Below are positions 1 to 8,725 of a stretch of 34,780 bases of DNA, in pieces; positions within the stretch are counted from its first letter, which is position 1, and each line of letters starts with the position of its first letter. The notes beneath the pieces were generated by a model. The model worked only from the letters and a program-made list of their open reading frames with translations. It made no database searches and was not told where the DNA came from. Position numbers and translations under genes: made by a program. Source of the stretch: Actinomycetota bacterium (lineage in GTDB: Bacteria > Actinomycetota > Actinomycetes > Streptosporangiales > Streptosporangiaceae); assembly GCA_003164955.1 (NCBI GenBank), contig PLRW01000110.1, positions 1 through 34,780 on the forward strand. Reading direction: 5' to 3'.

Positions 1-1936
1 GCCAGATCCCAGAGACCGGCTTGTCCGAGATCCGGCCGGCGGCCTCGTCGGTCACGCCGGTGCCGGCCCCGGCCGCCTGGGCGGCGGCCACCTTGCCGGC
101 CGCGGCGCCCGCGCTGGCGGCACCGGCCGCACCGACGATCCCGGCCGCGAGCGCGGCCGCCTCACCGGGATTGCGCCGCGCCCACCGGCCGACCCGGTAC
201 GCCGCGACCCCGGGAACGGCGACGGTCGCGCTGTCCCGGGTGACCCGCCGGAAGGTGGTGCTGGCTTGCCGCAGGCTGACGTCGGCGCGATCCTGCGATC
301 CGATGACACCGTAGCCCACGGCGGAGAACAGGTGCTGGAATGGCTTGCGGTAGATGAAGACCGCCACGGTCACCAGCGCGATCATAAGGATCTTCAGCGC
401 CCAGGGCAGCACCGCGTCGCTGGTGCCCATGATGAGCGAGTACGCGTACAGCAGGACGCTCAGCGCCAGCGCGACCGCCACCTGTTTCATCAGCACGCCC
501 ACCAGCATCTCGAACCAGCGGATCGCAATGATCCGGCCGAAACCCGGATGCGTGCCGATGATCAGGAAGAACGGGCCCGCGATGAGCAACAGCAGGAACC
601 CGAGCTTCAAGATGATCAAGGTAAGGGCGATCAGCAGGATGAGCAGCCCGGCCACCAGCGCCGCGAACAGCGCGGCGAACCCGATCTCCAGCCGCGTCGT
701 CCACTGGTTGCCCTGGAAGAGCGCGTAGACCGAGGGATCGTTCTGCTGCAGGGAGCTCGCGATGCCGTTGTAGGTCGCCTGCTTGGCCGAGATGAGGGCG
801 GACGACGGCTGCTCGTTGGTCGCGATGGCCTGAGCCCACAGCAACTGCCGGCCGTAGGTGTTCACCACCGTCTGCCCCTTGCCCGTGGTGGAGTACTGGG
901 TCGAGCCCAGCTCGCCGTCCAGCCACGGCTTGCAGACCAGCACCGACCACAGCTCGTTGGCGTTGTTGTCGACCAGCCCGTTGCTGGAGGTGAAGCCGAA
1001 GTTGCCGGTGGCCGCCTGCGGGTCATTGCCCTGGACCGGCACGCAGTTGTTGCCGCCGGGATTGGGCAGGTTCGCGAAGGCGACGTTCAGGGCCTGGGTG
1101 ATGCCGTTGGAGACCGTCGTGCCCACGCCGGTGAAGTCGGCGGGCCGCCCGATCAGCCAGATCGCGGAGGCGCACGCCACCACCATCCAGAGCGTGCCCT
1201 CGATGGCGCGTGTCGCCCGCTTCCGGACCAGGCCGTTCCAGGCCATCCAGATCGCGCCGAGGATGATGACCGGCGTCAGATAGGTGAAGTAGACCGCGTT
1301 GCCGAGCGCGCTGATCAGCCGGTCGGCCACGCTCTGCAGCCAGTTCAGGATGCCGTTGCCGGCCGCGGACTGGTACACGGTGATGGTGACGCGGTCGATC
1401 GATTTGGCCGCGTCGAAGACCATCCCGGCTACGTTGTTGCCGATCAGCGAGGTCATATCGGAACACTGCAGGCCGTGCGCGGCCCAGAACTGCCCGCCCA
1501 CTCCGTAGCTGTCGTACAGGGTGTGTCCCGATACGACCCCGGCCGGGGGCTGGATCAGTGAGTCGATCCCGCTGTTGGCCGCCTCCGGCTGCGGGATGGA
1601 CGGCTGGCAGACGTTGTTCAGGTCGCCGATGATGCCACTGGACCCGGCCGAGCACAGTCCCAGCAGGCCGCCGATGTCGCCGATGCCCGGCACCGAGCAG
1701 ACGCCGCCCGCGGGGGCACGGGCGGCGTCCGCCGCGTTCGCCGCGGTGAGAACCGCCGGGGCGCTCGGCCCCACGCTGACGACCGGGCTGGACACCGCGG
1801 GCGCGCCGGAGACCGCGGGCGCGCCGGAGACCGCCGGGGACGACGCGAATGCGGTCGCGGCGTAGAGGGGCACGGCCACGATGGCGCCGATGACAATCAG
1901 CAGCCGGGCCACCCAGCGCAACGTGAATCTGGCCAT
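1..1936 (-). CDS. TrbL/VirB6-like polytopic membrane protein of a type IV secretion-like cluster (partial, runs off left edge)
   Basis: The frame opens at the ATG at 1936 and stays open to the window edge, giving at least 645 residues; the C-terminus is missing. The N-terminus is a signal-anchor-like hydrophobic stretch (about residues 10-27), followed by a short Ala/Pro/Val/Ser repeat and a long extracytoplasmic region containing several cysteines. A helix pair lies at about 210-270, a second soluble domain follows, and a dense block of hydrophobic helices at about 410-540 leads into an Ala/Gly-rich tail. Size and layout resemble the VirB6/TrbL channel proteins of conjugation machines. The gene follows the VirB4-like ATPase gene by 32 bases on the same strand, so it probably ends the same operon. 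The TrbL-like assignment rests on topology and context, not on a recognised motif. Confidence 0.72.
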   Translation of the reverse strand, partial: MARFTLRWVARLLIVIGAIVAVPLYAATAFASSPAVSGAPAVSGAPAVSSPVVSVGPSAPAVLTAANAADAARAPAGGVCSVPGIGDIGGLLGLCSAGSSGIIGDLNNVCQPSIPQPEAANSGIDSLIQPPAGVVSGHTLYDSYGVGGQFWAAHGLQCSDMTSLIGNNVAGMVFDAAKSIDRVTITVYQSAAGNGILNWLQSVADRLISALGNAVYFTYLTPVIILGAIWMAWNGLVRKRATRAIEGTLWMVVACASAIWLIGRPADFTGVGTTVSNGITQALNVAFANLPNPGGNNCVPVQGNDPQAATGNFGFTSSNGLVDNNANELWSVLVCKPWLDGELGSTQYSTTGKGQTVVNTYGRQLLWAQAIATNEQPSSALISAKQATYNGIASSLQQNDPSVYALFQGNQWTTRLEIGFAALFAALVAGLLILLIALTLIILKLGFLLLLIAGPFFLIIGTHPGFGRIIAIRWFEMLVGVLMKQVAVALALSVLLYAYSLIMGTSDAVLPWALKILMIALVTVAVFIYRKPFQHLFSAVGYGVIGSQDRADVSLRQASTTFRRVTRDSATVAVPGVAAYRVGRWARRNPGEAAALAAGIVGAAGAASAGAAAGKVAAAQAAGAGTGVTDEAAGRISDKPVSGIW

Positions 1937-1968
1937 CTGGGGAGCTCCTGTTGAGCTTCTTCGGGTGG

Positions 1969-4515
1969 TCACTTGCTCGCCTCGCCTGCGGTCTCCCGGG
2001 GTGGATGGCCGCCGTCGTCGTGCCCGGCGCCTTCGGCCCCGCCGTCCGCGCGGTTTGCGGCGGCCGATGCCGCGTCGTGCGGGTGGGCCGCCTCGTCCGG
2101 CCGGGACCGGGTCGGGTTCGTGTCCAGCCAGCGCTGCAGTTCGTCGGAGGCGAGGTCGATGCCGATCCGGCCCGCGCGCCCGTCCAGGTCACGGAAGACG
2201 GCTTCGCCGTTGCCGAGGCCGCGCAGGACCGCCTTGTGCTCGTCGGAAGCCTCGACGCCGAGCAGCGACATCACGCTCTCCACCTCGGTCCGTTCCGATG
2301 AACGGAACGCGAAGACACTGGAGATACAGTTCGTCACCTGCTCGTTCAGCAGGTCCCTGGCGTTCTGTGAGACGAGGATCAGCGCGGTGTTCCTCGACCG
2401 GCCCATACGGGAAACCTCCGGGACGAGCTTGGCGCCCTCGGGAGTCGCGGTGATCGCCCACGCCTCGTCGAGGAAAATGGCCTTCGGCATCCGGCGGTCC
2501 ATTCCGTTCAGCAGCCGGCGGGCGAACTGTGACACGAGGTAGAGCAGCGCCACGGACAGCCGCTGCTCGTAGGAGTAGTCGTCCCGGCTGATCGCGGTGT
2601 CCGGCAGGGTCAGGCCGCCGAGCGTGAACACCGTGGTCCAGCCCTCCGCGTCGACCTGCTGGCCGCCCGACGGCGCGAAGCACAGCCGGGCGAGGCGCAT
2701 CTCGGAAATGGACCGCATGACGGCGCCGAGGTTCTTCGACGCCGGGTCGTCGGCCTGCTCCAGGTGCCGGACCACCTTGCCGAGGCTGGGACGCGGTCCG
2801 GCCGCGACCGCGCCGACGGCCTGGATCAGCGCGCTTTCGCGCTCCTCGCTCATCCTCGGCAGCAGCAGCCGCAGCGTCTCGGTCGCCATGGTCCGCTTCG
2901 TGGCCAGGTCGTCGCCGAAGGAGAACGGGTCGAGCAATCCGGGGGCCGCCGACCCGAGCGAGAGCACCCGCGCCCGGCGGCCGCGCGCCTGCAACAGCCG
3001 GACCAGCGACGTCGCGTCGCCCTTGGGGTCGATCACCGCGACCGTCGACCCGCGCAGGGCAAGCTGGTAGATGAGCAGCAGGGCCAGCGTGGTCTTCCCG
3101 CCCCCCGGCTCCCCGGTGATCGCGATGGCGGTCGGCCGGTTGCGCGCGGCGGCGAGCAGCGGGTCGAAGTGCACGATCGCCCGGGCCCGGCCCAGGGTCT
3201 CGCCGATGTACGGGCCGATCCAGCCGACGCCCTCGGCGATCCGGTCACCCAGGTCCACGGTGGCGGTCGGCATGCCGCCGGCGATGGTGTACAGCGGCTG
3301 CCGCTGCAGGTAGGAGCCGAGCCGGACACGGTCGCCGGGCAGCGACTCGCTCAGCAGCGAAAACTGGTCGCCGGTCGAGTTGACGATATCGATCCCGATG
3401 TCGCGGTAGTGCTCGATGACCGCCTCGACCCGCCGGACGCAGAGGCTCCGGGTGGGAGCGGTGACGATCAGGCGGTGCCAGCCGTAGACGAACGGCAGGC
3501 GTTCCTTGGTGATGCCGTGTTCCAGCATGCGCGCCGCCGCGATCTGCTCGGCGAGCGCGATCGGCGCCTCCACGCCGGCCTCCCTGATGTGCGCGTCCAT
3601 GTCGCGCGCGTGGGCCAGGCGCCGGCTGACGTCCTTGCTCGCCTTCGCGGGCGAAATCAGCCGCATCCGCGAGCTGACCTCGACCGGGAACGGCAGCGAA
3701 TCGGCGTAGTGCAGCCACGGCTCCCCGTCGGGGAAGGACATGACGTCGGGGAATCGGGAGAAGGACAGGAACGCGGCGAAGGAGTCACCGGTGGTGTGCT
3801 CAAGCCGCAGCAGCGTGCGGCCATTGTGCACCTGGCCCTCGAACAGTCCCTCGATCTCCCCGGCGCCCCACCGCCGCCGCTTGGTGGCCGACGGGGGCGG
3901 ATCGCCGAGCGAGCCCATCAGCGCGTGCCGCAACAGCCAGGCCAGCTCGTCGGAGGTGGCGTGCCGGGCCGCGAGCGCACTGGCGGCCAGCGCCCGGCCG
4001 ACCCGTTCAGCCTGGTCGGTCCACTTGCCGTTCTCGCTCGATCCGACCGCCTCGTCCTCGATGCCCAGCCGGCGCTCCCCGCTCTGGTAGAGCGAGATGA
4101 ACTGGGAGAGCACCCCGCCGGACAGCTGCGCGCGCATGCCGCGCTGCCCCAGCCGGACACCCAGGTAGATCTCCTTGCTCCAGAAGTCCTTGGTCCACAC
4201 GTGCTGATAGGACTCGTCCAGGTACTCACGCCAGCCGGCACCGCCGTCGGAGGTGGCGTCCAGGCCGGTGGCCCAGTCCGCCGCCGGGTACGACCGTTGC
4301 GCGATCCGCAGGTGCACCTCGGCGTCGGCCATCCTGATCGCGGCCAGCGCGACCGTGATGTTGGTGGCCAGCGCCTCGCGTTCCTCCGGCGTCGTGAACT
4401 CATACGAAATCGACGGCAGCCGGAAGTACGCCCACGCGTGCGTGTCGGTCAGCAGGATCCGGTCGTCGAAATACCGGATGTCGAGCCGGCTGCTGCCCTT
4501 CGTCCGACTGGTCAA
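1969..4515 (-). CDS. VirB4-like conjugation/secretion ATPase (SCO6880-type ATP-binding protein)
   Basis: This 848-residue protein is the likely motor ATPase of the secretion-like cluster. It has an N-terminal VirB4-type domain of about 440 residues, then a Walker A motif (GEPGGGKTT, near residue 467) and a Walker B motif (AIFLDEAW, near 680) followed by an SRMGRSRNTALILVSQN stretch typical of VirB4/HerA-like motors. The frame stays open far upstream, but that part is antisense or out-of-frame relative to the TcpE-like gene. The first credible start is TTG at 4515, with GGAAGG about 8 bases before it; similarity to the family also begins here. The TTG overlaps the upstream TGA stop as TTGA, which implies translational coupling. 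The C-terminus is hydrophilic and His/Asp/Ala-rich. The protein probably acts at the inner face of the membrane. Confidence 0.88.
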   Translation of the reverse strand: MTSRTKGSSRLDIRYFDDRILLTDTHAWAYFRLPSISYEFTTPEEREALATNITVALAAIRMADAEVHLRIAQRSYPAADWATGLDATSDGGAGWREYLDESYQHVWTKDFWSKEIYLGVRLGQRGMRAQLSGGVLSQFISLYQSGERRLGIEDEAVGSSENGKWTDQAERVGRALAASALAARHATSDELAWLLRHALMGSLGDPPPSATKRRRWGAGEIEGLFEGQVHNGRTLLRLEHTTGDSFAAFLSFSRFPDVMSFPDGEPWLHYADSLPFPVEVSSRMRLISPAKASKDVSRRLAHARDMDAHIREAGVEAPIALAEQIAAARMLEHGITKERLPFVYGWHRLIVTAPTRSLCVRRVEAVIEHYRDIGIDIVNSTGDQFSLLSESLPGDRVRLGSYLQRQPLYTIAGGMPTATVDLGDRIAEGVGWIGPYIGETLGRARAIVHFDPLLAAARNRPTAIAITGEPGGGKTTLALLLIYQLALRGSTVAVIDPKGDATSLVRLLQARGRRARVLSLGSAAPGLLDPFSFGDDLATKRTMATETLRLLLPRMSEERESALIQAVGAVAAGPRPSLGKVVRHLEQADDPASKNLGAVMRSISEMRLARLCFAPSGGQQVDAEGWTTVFTLGGLTLPDTAISRDDYSYEQRLSVALLYLVSQFARRLLNGMDRRMPKAIFLDEAWAITATPEGAKLVPEVSRMGRSRNTALILVSQNARDLLNEQVTNCISSVFAFRSSERTEVESVMSLLGVEASDEHKAVLRGLGNGEAVFRDLDGRAGRIGIDLASDELQRWLDTNPTRSRPDEAAHPHDAASAAANRADGGAEGAGHDDGGHPPRETAGEASK

Positions 4516-6908
4516 TGCAGAACCTTCCGGGGAACCGGGGCCGCGGCCAGCCCCGCGACAAGCACTCCGGCGAGGGCGGTGAAAGCGTGCCGGGCCTGCG
4601 GCCGCAGCGACGACACCCCGGCGGGACCGGCAGGCCCGGCGGGTGCACCGGGTTCTGCGGGTGCACCGGATCCCGCGGGCCCTGTGCCCGCGGCGGCCAG
4701 CACGTCGTCCCACGGAATCCGGACGATCGCGCGGCAGCGCCCGCGCGCGACGGCCTCGGTCTGCTCGACGTCGCTCATGCTGGCCTTGCTCACGCCGTTG
4801 ACCACGGTCACCGCGCGGGCCGCGAGCTCGGCGTGCCCGTTGCCGTTCAGCCACTCCTGGGTCATCGCCAGCGACCGTGGCGCGTCCGCGCTGGCGGGCG
4901 CGACCAGCACAAGCTCGTCGGCGATGGCCAGGATCCGGGTCACCTCGGAGGCCCCCGGGTCGAGCATCGTCAGCGGGTAATGACGGCCGGCCTGCTCCGC
5001 GAGCCGGGCATAATCCCGATCGCCGGGCACGGGCGGGCCGGGCACGGGCGAGGAGGCCGGATCCTCGTCGGCGGTGATGACGTCGAACCTGCCTCCCGCG
5101 GTCGTACTCGCGGGAGCAGGCGGAGCCGAGCCCTCCAGCAGCGCGGCCACGGTGAGCGCGGGGACGGCCTGCGCCTGCCGGACGAGGGACCCGTGGCCCG
5201 GGTTCAGGTCGATGGCCGCGACCGGATCGCCGCGCAGGACGGCTAGCAACTGGCCCGTCATCAGCGCGGTAACGGTCTGGCCCGCACCGCTGGTGCAGCC
5301 GAGGAACACGATGCGGCGCGGGCCCGCCAGCGGAAGCCGCGCCCGGTTCCGGTCCAGCGTCTCCTGGTCGCGCTTGCCCGGGCCCTGACCACCGGGGACC
5401 ACCCGGACGCGGCGCTGCCAGCTGTCGATCCGGTCCGGCCCGCTCAGGGCGCGCTCGATCGACGGCGCCGGCCGGTCCACCACCGGGGGGCCGGGCGGGG
5501 GGCCGGCAGGCGCAGGCGGAGGCGTGTCCACGGTGCCCGCCTGACCCGCGCCGGAGGCGGGCTGGCCCGTGCCGGTACCTGACTGGTCCGTGTCGGTAGC
5601 GGGTTCGACCGCGCCCGCGCCCGGCCGGGCTGCTCCGGCCTCGGGCAGCGCGCGGGGCGGCGGGGCGGCGGTGACCGCTCCGGGCACCGGGACACCCGGA
5701 GCGGCCGGAGCATCGGGAGTACTCGGAGCGCTCGGAGTGCCGGGAGCGGCGGAGGCACCCGGAGTGCTCGGCGCGGCAGGAGCGAGAGGGCGGGCGGACG
5801 GACGGCCCCACAGCGGGACGCCCACGGGTCCCTGCGGTCCCTGTGTCTCGTGAGCCACCTCGATGGGGGGCGGCGTTACCGGCCGCGGGCCGGCCGGGGC
5901 GGGGCCGACCGCCGCTGGGCCAGTAGTAGCCGGACCCTTCGCAGCAGGAACGACCTCAGCCGGACCAGCAATAGCGGGAGCGCCTGGAGCAGGAGCGGGA
6001 CTGCCCGGAGCGGGACCGCCCGGAGCGGGGTCCCTCAGCACCTGACCCGGGATGGGCGCGCGGCGGCCCGGCACGCTCGCACCCGGCCCGGTCCGCGCGG
6101 CGAGCGGCCTGGCCGGACGGGCCGGACCCGCCGTGCCCGCCGGGCTCGGACCGGTCCAGCCCGGTGCGGTCCGTCCGGATCCGGCCCGCGGCGCGGGCGC
6201 TGCATGTTCCGGTCCGGCCCGTTCGGAGCCGACCCGGATCGGAACGGGCCATCCGCTCGCGCCGCCGCTGGCCCGGCCGCCGCTGGACCGGGTGGAAGCC
6301 CTCCCGGCACGCGGCCACGCGGGCGCCTCGCCGACCGCCGAGGGCAGCGCCTGATCCGGCCGCCCCGGGCCCCTCGGCCAGGTCTTCCGCGACGGGCCGG
6401 AGCTACGGCCGGTTCCCGGCCGCCCTGCGCCGCCGGCCGGGAGGCTGACCCCGCGCGGGGCAGGTGCCCCGGCGGCCCCGGCTGCACCCTCGGTACGGGT
6501 GGCCGGGGCGGTCAGCACTCCGGCGTCCTCCGCGTAGGCCGGCGCGCGATGCCATACCCTGGCGTAAACCCGTATCTCATTCTTTTCGGACAACGGAACA
6601 AGGCGGCACCAGGTGCGCGGTTCGCCAATGTAACGGAACTGAGAAACAAGCAACTCGTGCAGTCGTTTATTTTCCAGCACAGGCCGCGTTGCGAGCCAGG
6701 TCAGAACGCCGGGCGGAAGGACGTAAAGCGCGACCAGATTGTGATTGAAGGGCAGCCCGATAGCCGCCAGGATGCCAACGTAGGGAACCGTGATGCCGCA
6801 GAAAACGGCGATCCAGCTGATCGGAAGCGGCATCGGCAAGCGGAAATCATAGAGCTTGTAGAGACGCTTCTCAATTCGCCAGATGTTCGTATATGTGGGC
6901 AGGTCCAC
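4512..6908 (-). CDS. TcpE-like membrane protein fused to a MinD/ParA-like domain by a Pro-rich linker
   Basis: This 798-residue protein begins at GTG 6908, with AAGGAG 8 bases upstream. Residues 1-120 resemble the TcpE/PrgI-like family: a short cytoplasmic start, two hydrophobic helices at about 28-50 and 53-72, then a conserved-looking stretch around ISQ-like FRYIGEPRTWCRL. Residues about 130-500 are a low-complexity Pro/Ala/Gly/Arg linker. From about 530 a MinD/ParA-like fold follows, with a hydrophobic strand, a P-loop-like GCTSGAGQT, an AIDLNPGHGSL segment and an ELVLVAPASADA segment. Both P-loop lysines of the MinD signature are absent (T and Q instead), so ATP hydrolysis is doubtful. 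The stop overlaps the start of the VirB4-like gene. It is likely a membrane scaffold that recruits or positions the ATPase, which is an inference. Confidence 0.82.
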   Translation of the reverse strand: MDLPTYTNIWRIEKRLYKLYDFRLPMPLPISWIAVFCGITVPYVGILAAIGLPFNHNLVALYVLPPGVLTWLATRPVLENKRLHELLVSQFRYIGEPRTWCRLVPLSEKNEIRVYARVWHRAPAYAEDAGVLTAPATRTEGAAGAAGAPAPRGVSLPAGGAGRPGTGRSSGPSRKTWPRGPGRPDQALPSAVGEAPAWPRAGRASTRSSGGRASGGASGWPVPIRVGSERAGPEHAAPAPRAGSGRTAPGWTGPSPAGTAGPARPARPLAARTGPGASVPGRRAPIPGQVLRDPAPGGPAPGSPAPAPGAPAIAGPAEVVPAAKGPATTGPAAVGPAPAGPRPVTPPPIEVAHETQGPQGPVGVPLWGRPSARPLAPAAPSTPGASAAPGTPSAPSTPDAPAAPGVPVPGAVTAAPPPRALPEAGAARPGAGAVEPATDTDQSGTGTGQPASGAGQAGTVDTPPPAPAGPPPGPPVVDRPAPSIERALSGPDRIDSWQRRVRVVPGGQGPGKRDQETLDRNRARLPLAGPRRIVFLGCTSGAGQTVTALMTGQLLAVLRGDPVAAIDLNPGHGSLVRQAQAVPALTVAALLEGSAPPAPASTTAGGRFDVITADEDPASSPVPGPPVPGDRDYARLAEQAGRHYPLTMLDPGASEVTRILAIADELVLVAPASADAPRSLAMTQEWLNGNGHAELAARAVTVVNGVSKASMSDVEQTEAVARGRCRAIVRIPWDDVLAAAGTGPAGSGAPAEPGAPAGPAGPAGVSSLRPQARHAFTALAGVLVAGLAAAPVPRKVLH

Positions 6909-6953
6909 GAAGTGCGCTCCTTCGGCCGTGACGGGGGGTCGCCGTTACGGTGG

Positions 6954-7214
6954 CTAATGGACTCCGAGCGCGTTCGTGATTCCCGTGGCCAATGCCTGTA
7001 CGATGCCTGGCGTGTAGAAAACGATAGCTATCAGCACGGCCAGCACAATAAACTGCACAAACCGAGTGATCTCACGAGTAAAGAGGAAGAAGAGCGCGAC
7101 GATTCCCACGATGCCGAGGAACAGCGGCCCGAACAGCCCCTGGAGGTAGGTGACGAGCCCCTGGGTGCTGAGGGCAACCGCCGGCTCCGTGGCCAGGAGG
7201 TGGATCGTCGACAT
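6954..7214 (-). CDS. Small two-helix membrane protein of the secretion-like cluster (VirB2/TrbC-like candidate)
   Basis: The 86-residue product has a short N-terminal segment, then two hydrophobic helices at about 29-46 and 52-70 with a charged TREITR turn between them. The start at ATG 7214 is preceded by a purine-rich GGAAGGGAAGAG ribosome-binding region. It sits between the TcpC-like and TcpE-like genes and is co-oriented, 45 bases before the TcpE-like start. Size, position and two-helix topology resemble the small pilin-like VirB2/TrbC or TcpD-class proteins, but no family motif was recognised and no signal peptide cleavage site is obvious. That it is part of the machine is well supported by context; its exact role is not. 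Confidence 0.75.
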   Translation of the reverse strand: MSTIHLLATEPAVALSTQGLVTYLQGLFGPLFLGIVGIVALFFLFTREITRFVQFIVLAVLIAIVFYTPGIVQALATGITNALGVH

Positions 7215-7238
7215 AACTCTTCCCTTCCGGGATCATCA

Positions 7239-7274
7239 GGTACCCGCCAGGTGGCCGGTACCTGCCAGGCGGCC
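7239..7274. repeat. Two-copy 18-bp tandem repeat in the tcpC downstream gap
   Basis: GGTACCCGCCAGGTGGCC (7239-7256) is followed at once by GGTACCTGCCAGGCGGCC (7257-7274), with two mismatches. It lies in the 223-base gap between the TcpC-like stop and the 86-residue gene. No gene is seen in the gap. Confidence 0.6.
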
Positions 7275-7437
7275 GGCGAGAACCGTGCCGTGCCCACAGT
7301 AAGACACCCCGTTCCCGCCGGGGGCGAAGGCGAGCCTTCGCCCTTACCCTTCCCCAGGAAATACGTGTGGCGAGCCGGGTATGGTTCACCACCCCGCGTC
7401 TCGCCTCGCCGGGCCGCAGCGGGATATCCAGCGTCTG

Positions 7438-8445
7438 TCATGCGCCCCCCGTCTGCTGGGTCCCCCGTGTCGACGCCGCTATGTCGTGCACGTACCACTT
7501 GCCGGCCTGATCAATGACGGTCATGTCGTACGTCATCTCCAGCTTCGCGGGACCGCTCGCGCCCGACCCGGGCAGCTGCCAGACGACGGTGGCCGTAATG
7601 TGCCGGGTCGCTCCGCCGGCCGGCACGTACAAATTGGAGATACCCGTATAGCCGAGGGCGCCGCCCAGCCCGGACACCGTGGCGCCCGGCGCCAGGAACC
7701 GGTTCAGCGTCGCGCTGTCGCCGCTGGCGTAAGCCTGGAAGAAGGCGGGGAGCTGGGCGTTCAGCGCACTCTGCGCGACCGGATCTGAAGCCGCGGCCGC
7801 GGGCGACGGCGGGGACGCCTGCGGCGGAGCGGCCAGCCAGGCGGGCTCCCCGGAGACCACCAGGCCGCCGTTCGCGGCGTAGATGGGCACACCCAGCTGC
7901 ATGAGCGTGCCGTTCACGCTGGCCAGGAGGGTCACCACCGCGTGTGCGGGATCCTGCACGCTGATCCCGGCGACCTGCTCCGACTCCAGCCTGAGGCTGC
8001 CGGAACCGTCCCAGCCGAGCTGCGGGTCGGCGCTGATGACGGCGCCCGGCAGGTAAGTCGCAAGTTCCTGGGCACGCTGATTGGCCGTCGCCGTGCTGAA
8101 GTTCAGGTAGACGGCACCGAACTGCATCGCGTACGCCTCGGCCAGGGTGACGGGAAACTGGCTGCTCCCGGTGCCGGCCGAGGCAGGGGAGCCCGAGCCG
8201 GAACGCGATGCCGGGGTCTCGTTGAAGATGATCGCCGTGATGCCCCGGTACCCGATGATGAGCAGGACAGCCCACACCACCGCCCGGAGGACCCAGACTA
8301 GCCATCGGCCTCCGCCACCGTTCCACGAGCGGGACTGGCGGGTTCGCCTGCCACCCGGCCGTCCCGGCATGCCAGCATCCATCTCCGGGCTATTAGCGTA
8401 CACAGCCGACCGCGCCGCGTCATCTACGCCCGAACCGCGAACCAT
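7438..8445 (-). CDS. TcpC-like conjugal transfer protein
   Basis: The 335-residue product has a cytoplasmic, Arg/Gly-rich N-terminus, one transmembrane helix at about residues 48-68, a Ser/Gly linker, and two consecutive extracytoplasmic alpha/beta domains joined by a Pro/Ala-rich linker at about 215-230. This is the VirB8-like layout of the TcpC family of Gram-positive conjugation systems. The ATG at 8445 was preferred to the in-frame GTG at 8460 because GGAGG lies 4 bases before the ATG and overlaps the codons after the GTG. The gene is the first of the five-gene minus-strand cluster. Family assignment rests on architecture and recalled similarity of the second domain (Tyr/Val-rich strands near the C-terminus). 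Confidence 0.85.
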   Translation of the reverse strand: MVRGSGVDDAARSAVYANSPEMDAGMPGRPGGRRTRQSRSWNGGGGRWLVWVLRAVVWAVLLIIGYRGITAIIFNETPASRSGSGSPASAGTGSSQFPVTLAEAYAMQFGAVYLNFSTATANQRAQELATYLPGAVISADPQLGWDGSGSLRLESEQVAGISVQDPAHAVVTLLASVNGTLMQLGVPIYAANGGLVVSGEPAWLAAPPQASPPSPAAAASDPVAQSALNAQLPAFFQAYASGDSATLNRFLAPGATVSGLGGALGYTGISNLYVPAGGATRHITATVVWQLPGSGASGPAKLEMTYDMTVIDQAGKWYVHDIAASTRGTQQTGGA

Positions 8446-8725
8446 CACACCTCCGCCCACTCCGCGTTGGGCTCTTCATTCGGCTGACGCCACCCCGCCG
8501 ACCTTAAGGTCCATTGTGCGCCATAAAAGCCAGTCACGGGAGGACGTTGTTGATGAGTCTTATGCCCGCACCCGAATAAGCCGATAAACCCCGGGGATCT
8601 GCCGGTACACAGAGAAACCAACACACCTAAACGGTGACTCTATGGCCTCACCTTAGCGGATTGACCACAGAAACCCCTTCAAGCAGCCTCGCCAGGCCGC
8701 TGACCTGGAGAAACACCGAAGGCCG
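8446..8725. other. Intergenic control region upstream of the secretion-like cluster
   Basis: This stretch lies between the ychF stop and the TcpC-like start and holds no convincing gene. On the minus strand a TAAGGT hexamer (8650-8655) could be a -10 element for the cluster, giving a leader of about 200 bases. There is also a CCTTAAGG palindrome near 8503. AT content is higher than in the flanking genes. The promoter assignment is tentative. Confidence 0.4.

Noticed and set aside
266..1561. Long open frame on the plus strand (about 430 codons)
   Set aside because: Antisense to the TrbL-like gene; Arg/His/Gln/Gly-rich composition typical of a shadow frame at high GC.
2764..4980. 738-codon plus-strand frame
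   Set aside because: Antisense to the VirB4-like gene with no recognisable domain; the opposite strand has Walker motifs.
4516..5811. Upstream extension of the VirB4-like frame by about 430 codons
   Set aside because: This part is out of frame with the TcpE-like gene and consists of Arg/Gly/Ala/Pro noise; family similarity begins at TTG 4515.
5850..7517. 555-codon plus-strand frame
   Set aside because: Lies across two minus-strand genes and a gap and has no family similarity.
8553..8579. Eight-codon plus-strand frame after GGGAGGA, resembling a leader peptide
   Set aside because: Nothing on the plus strand follows it before ychF, which is on the other strand, and no attenuator structure is evident.
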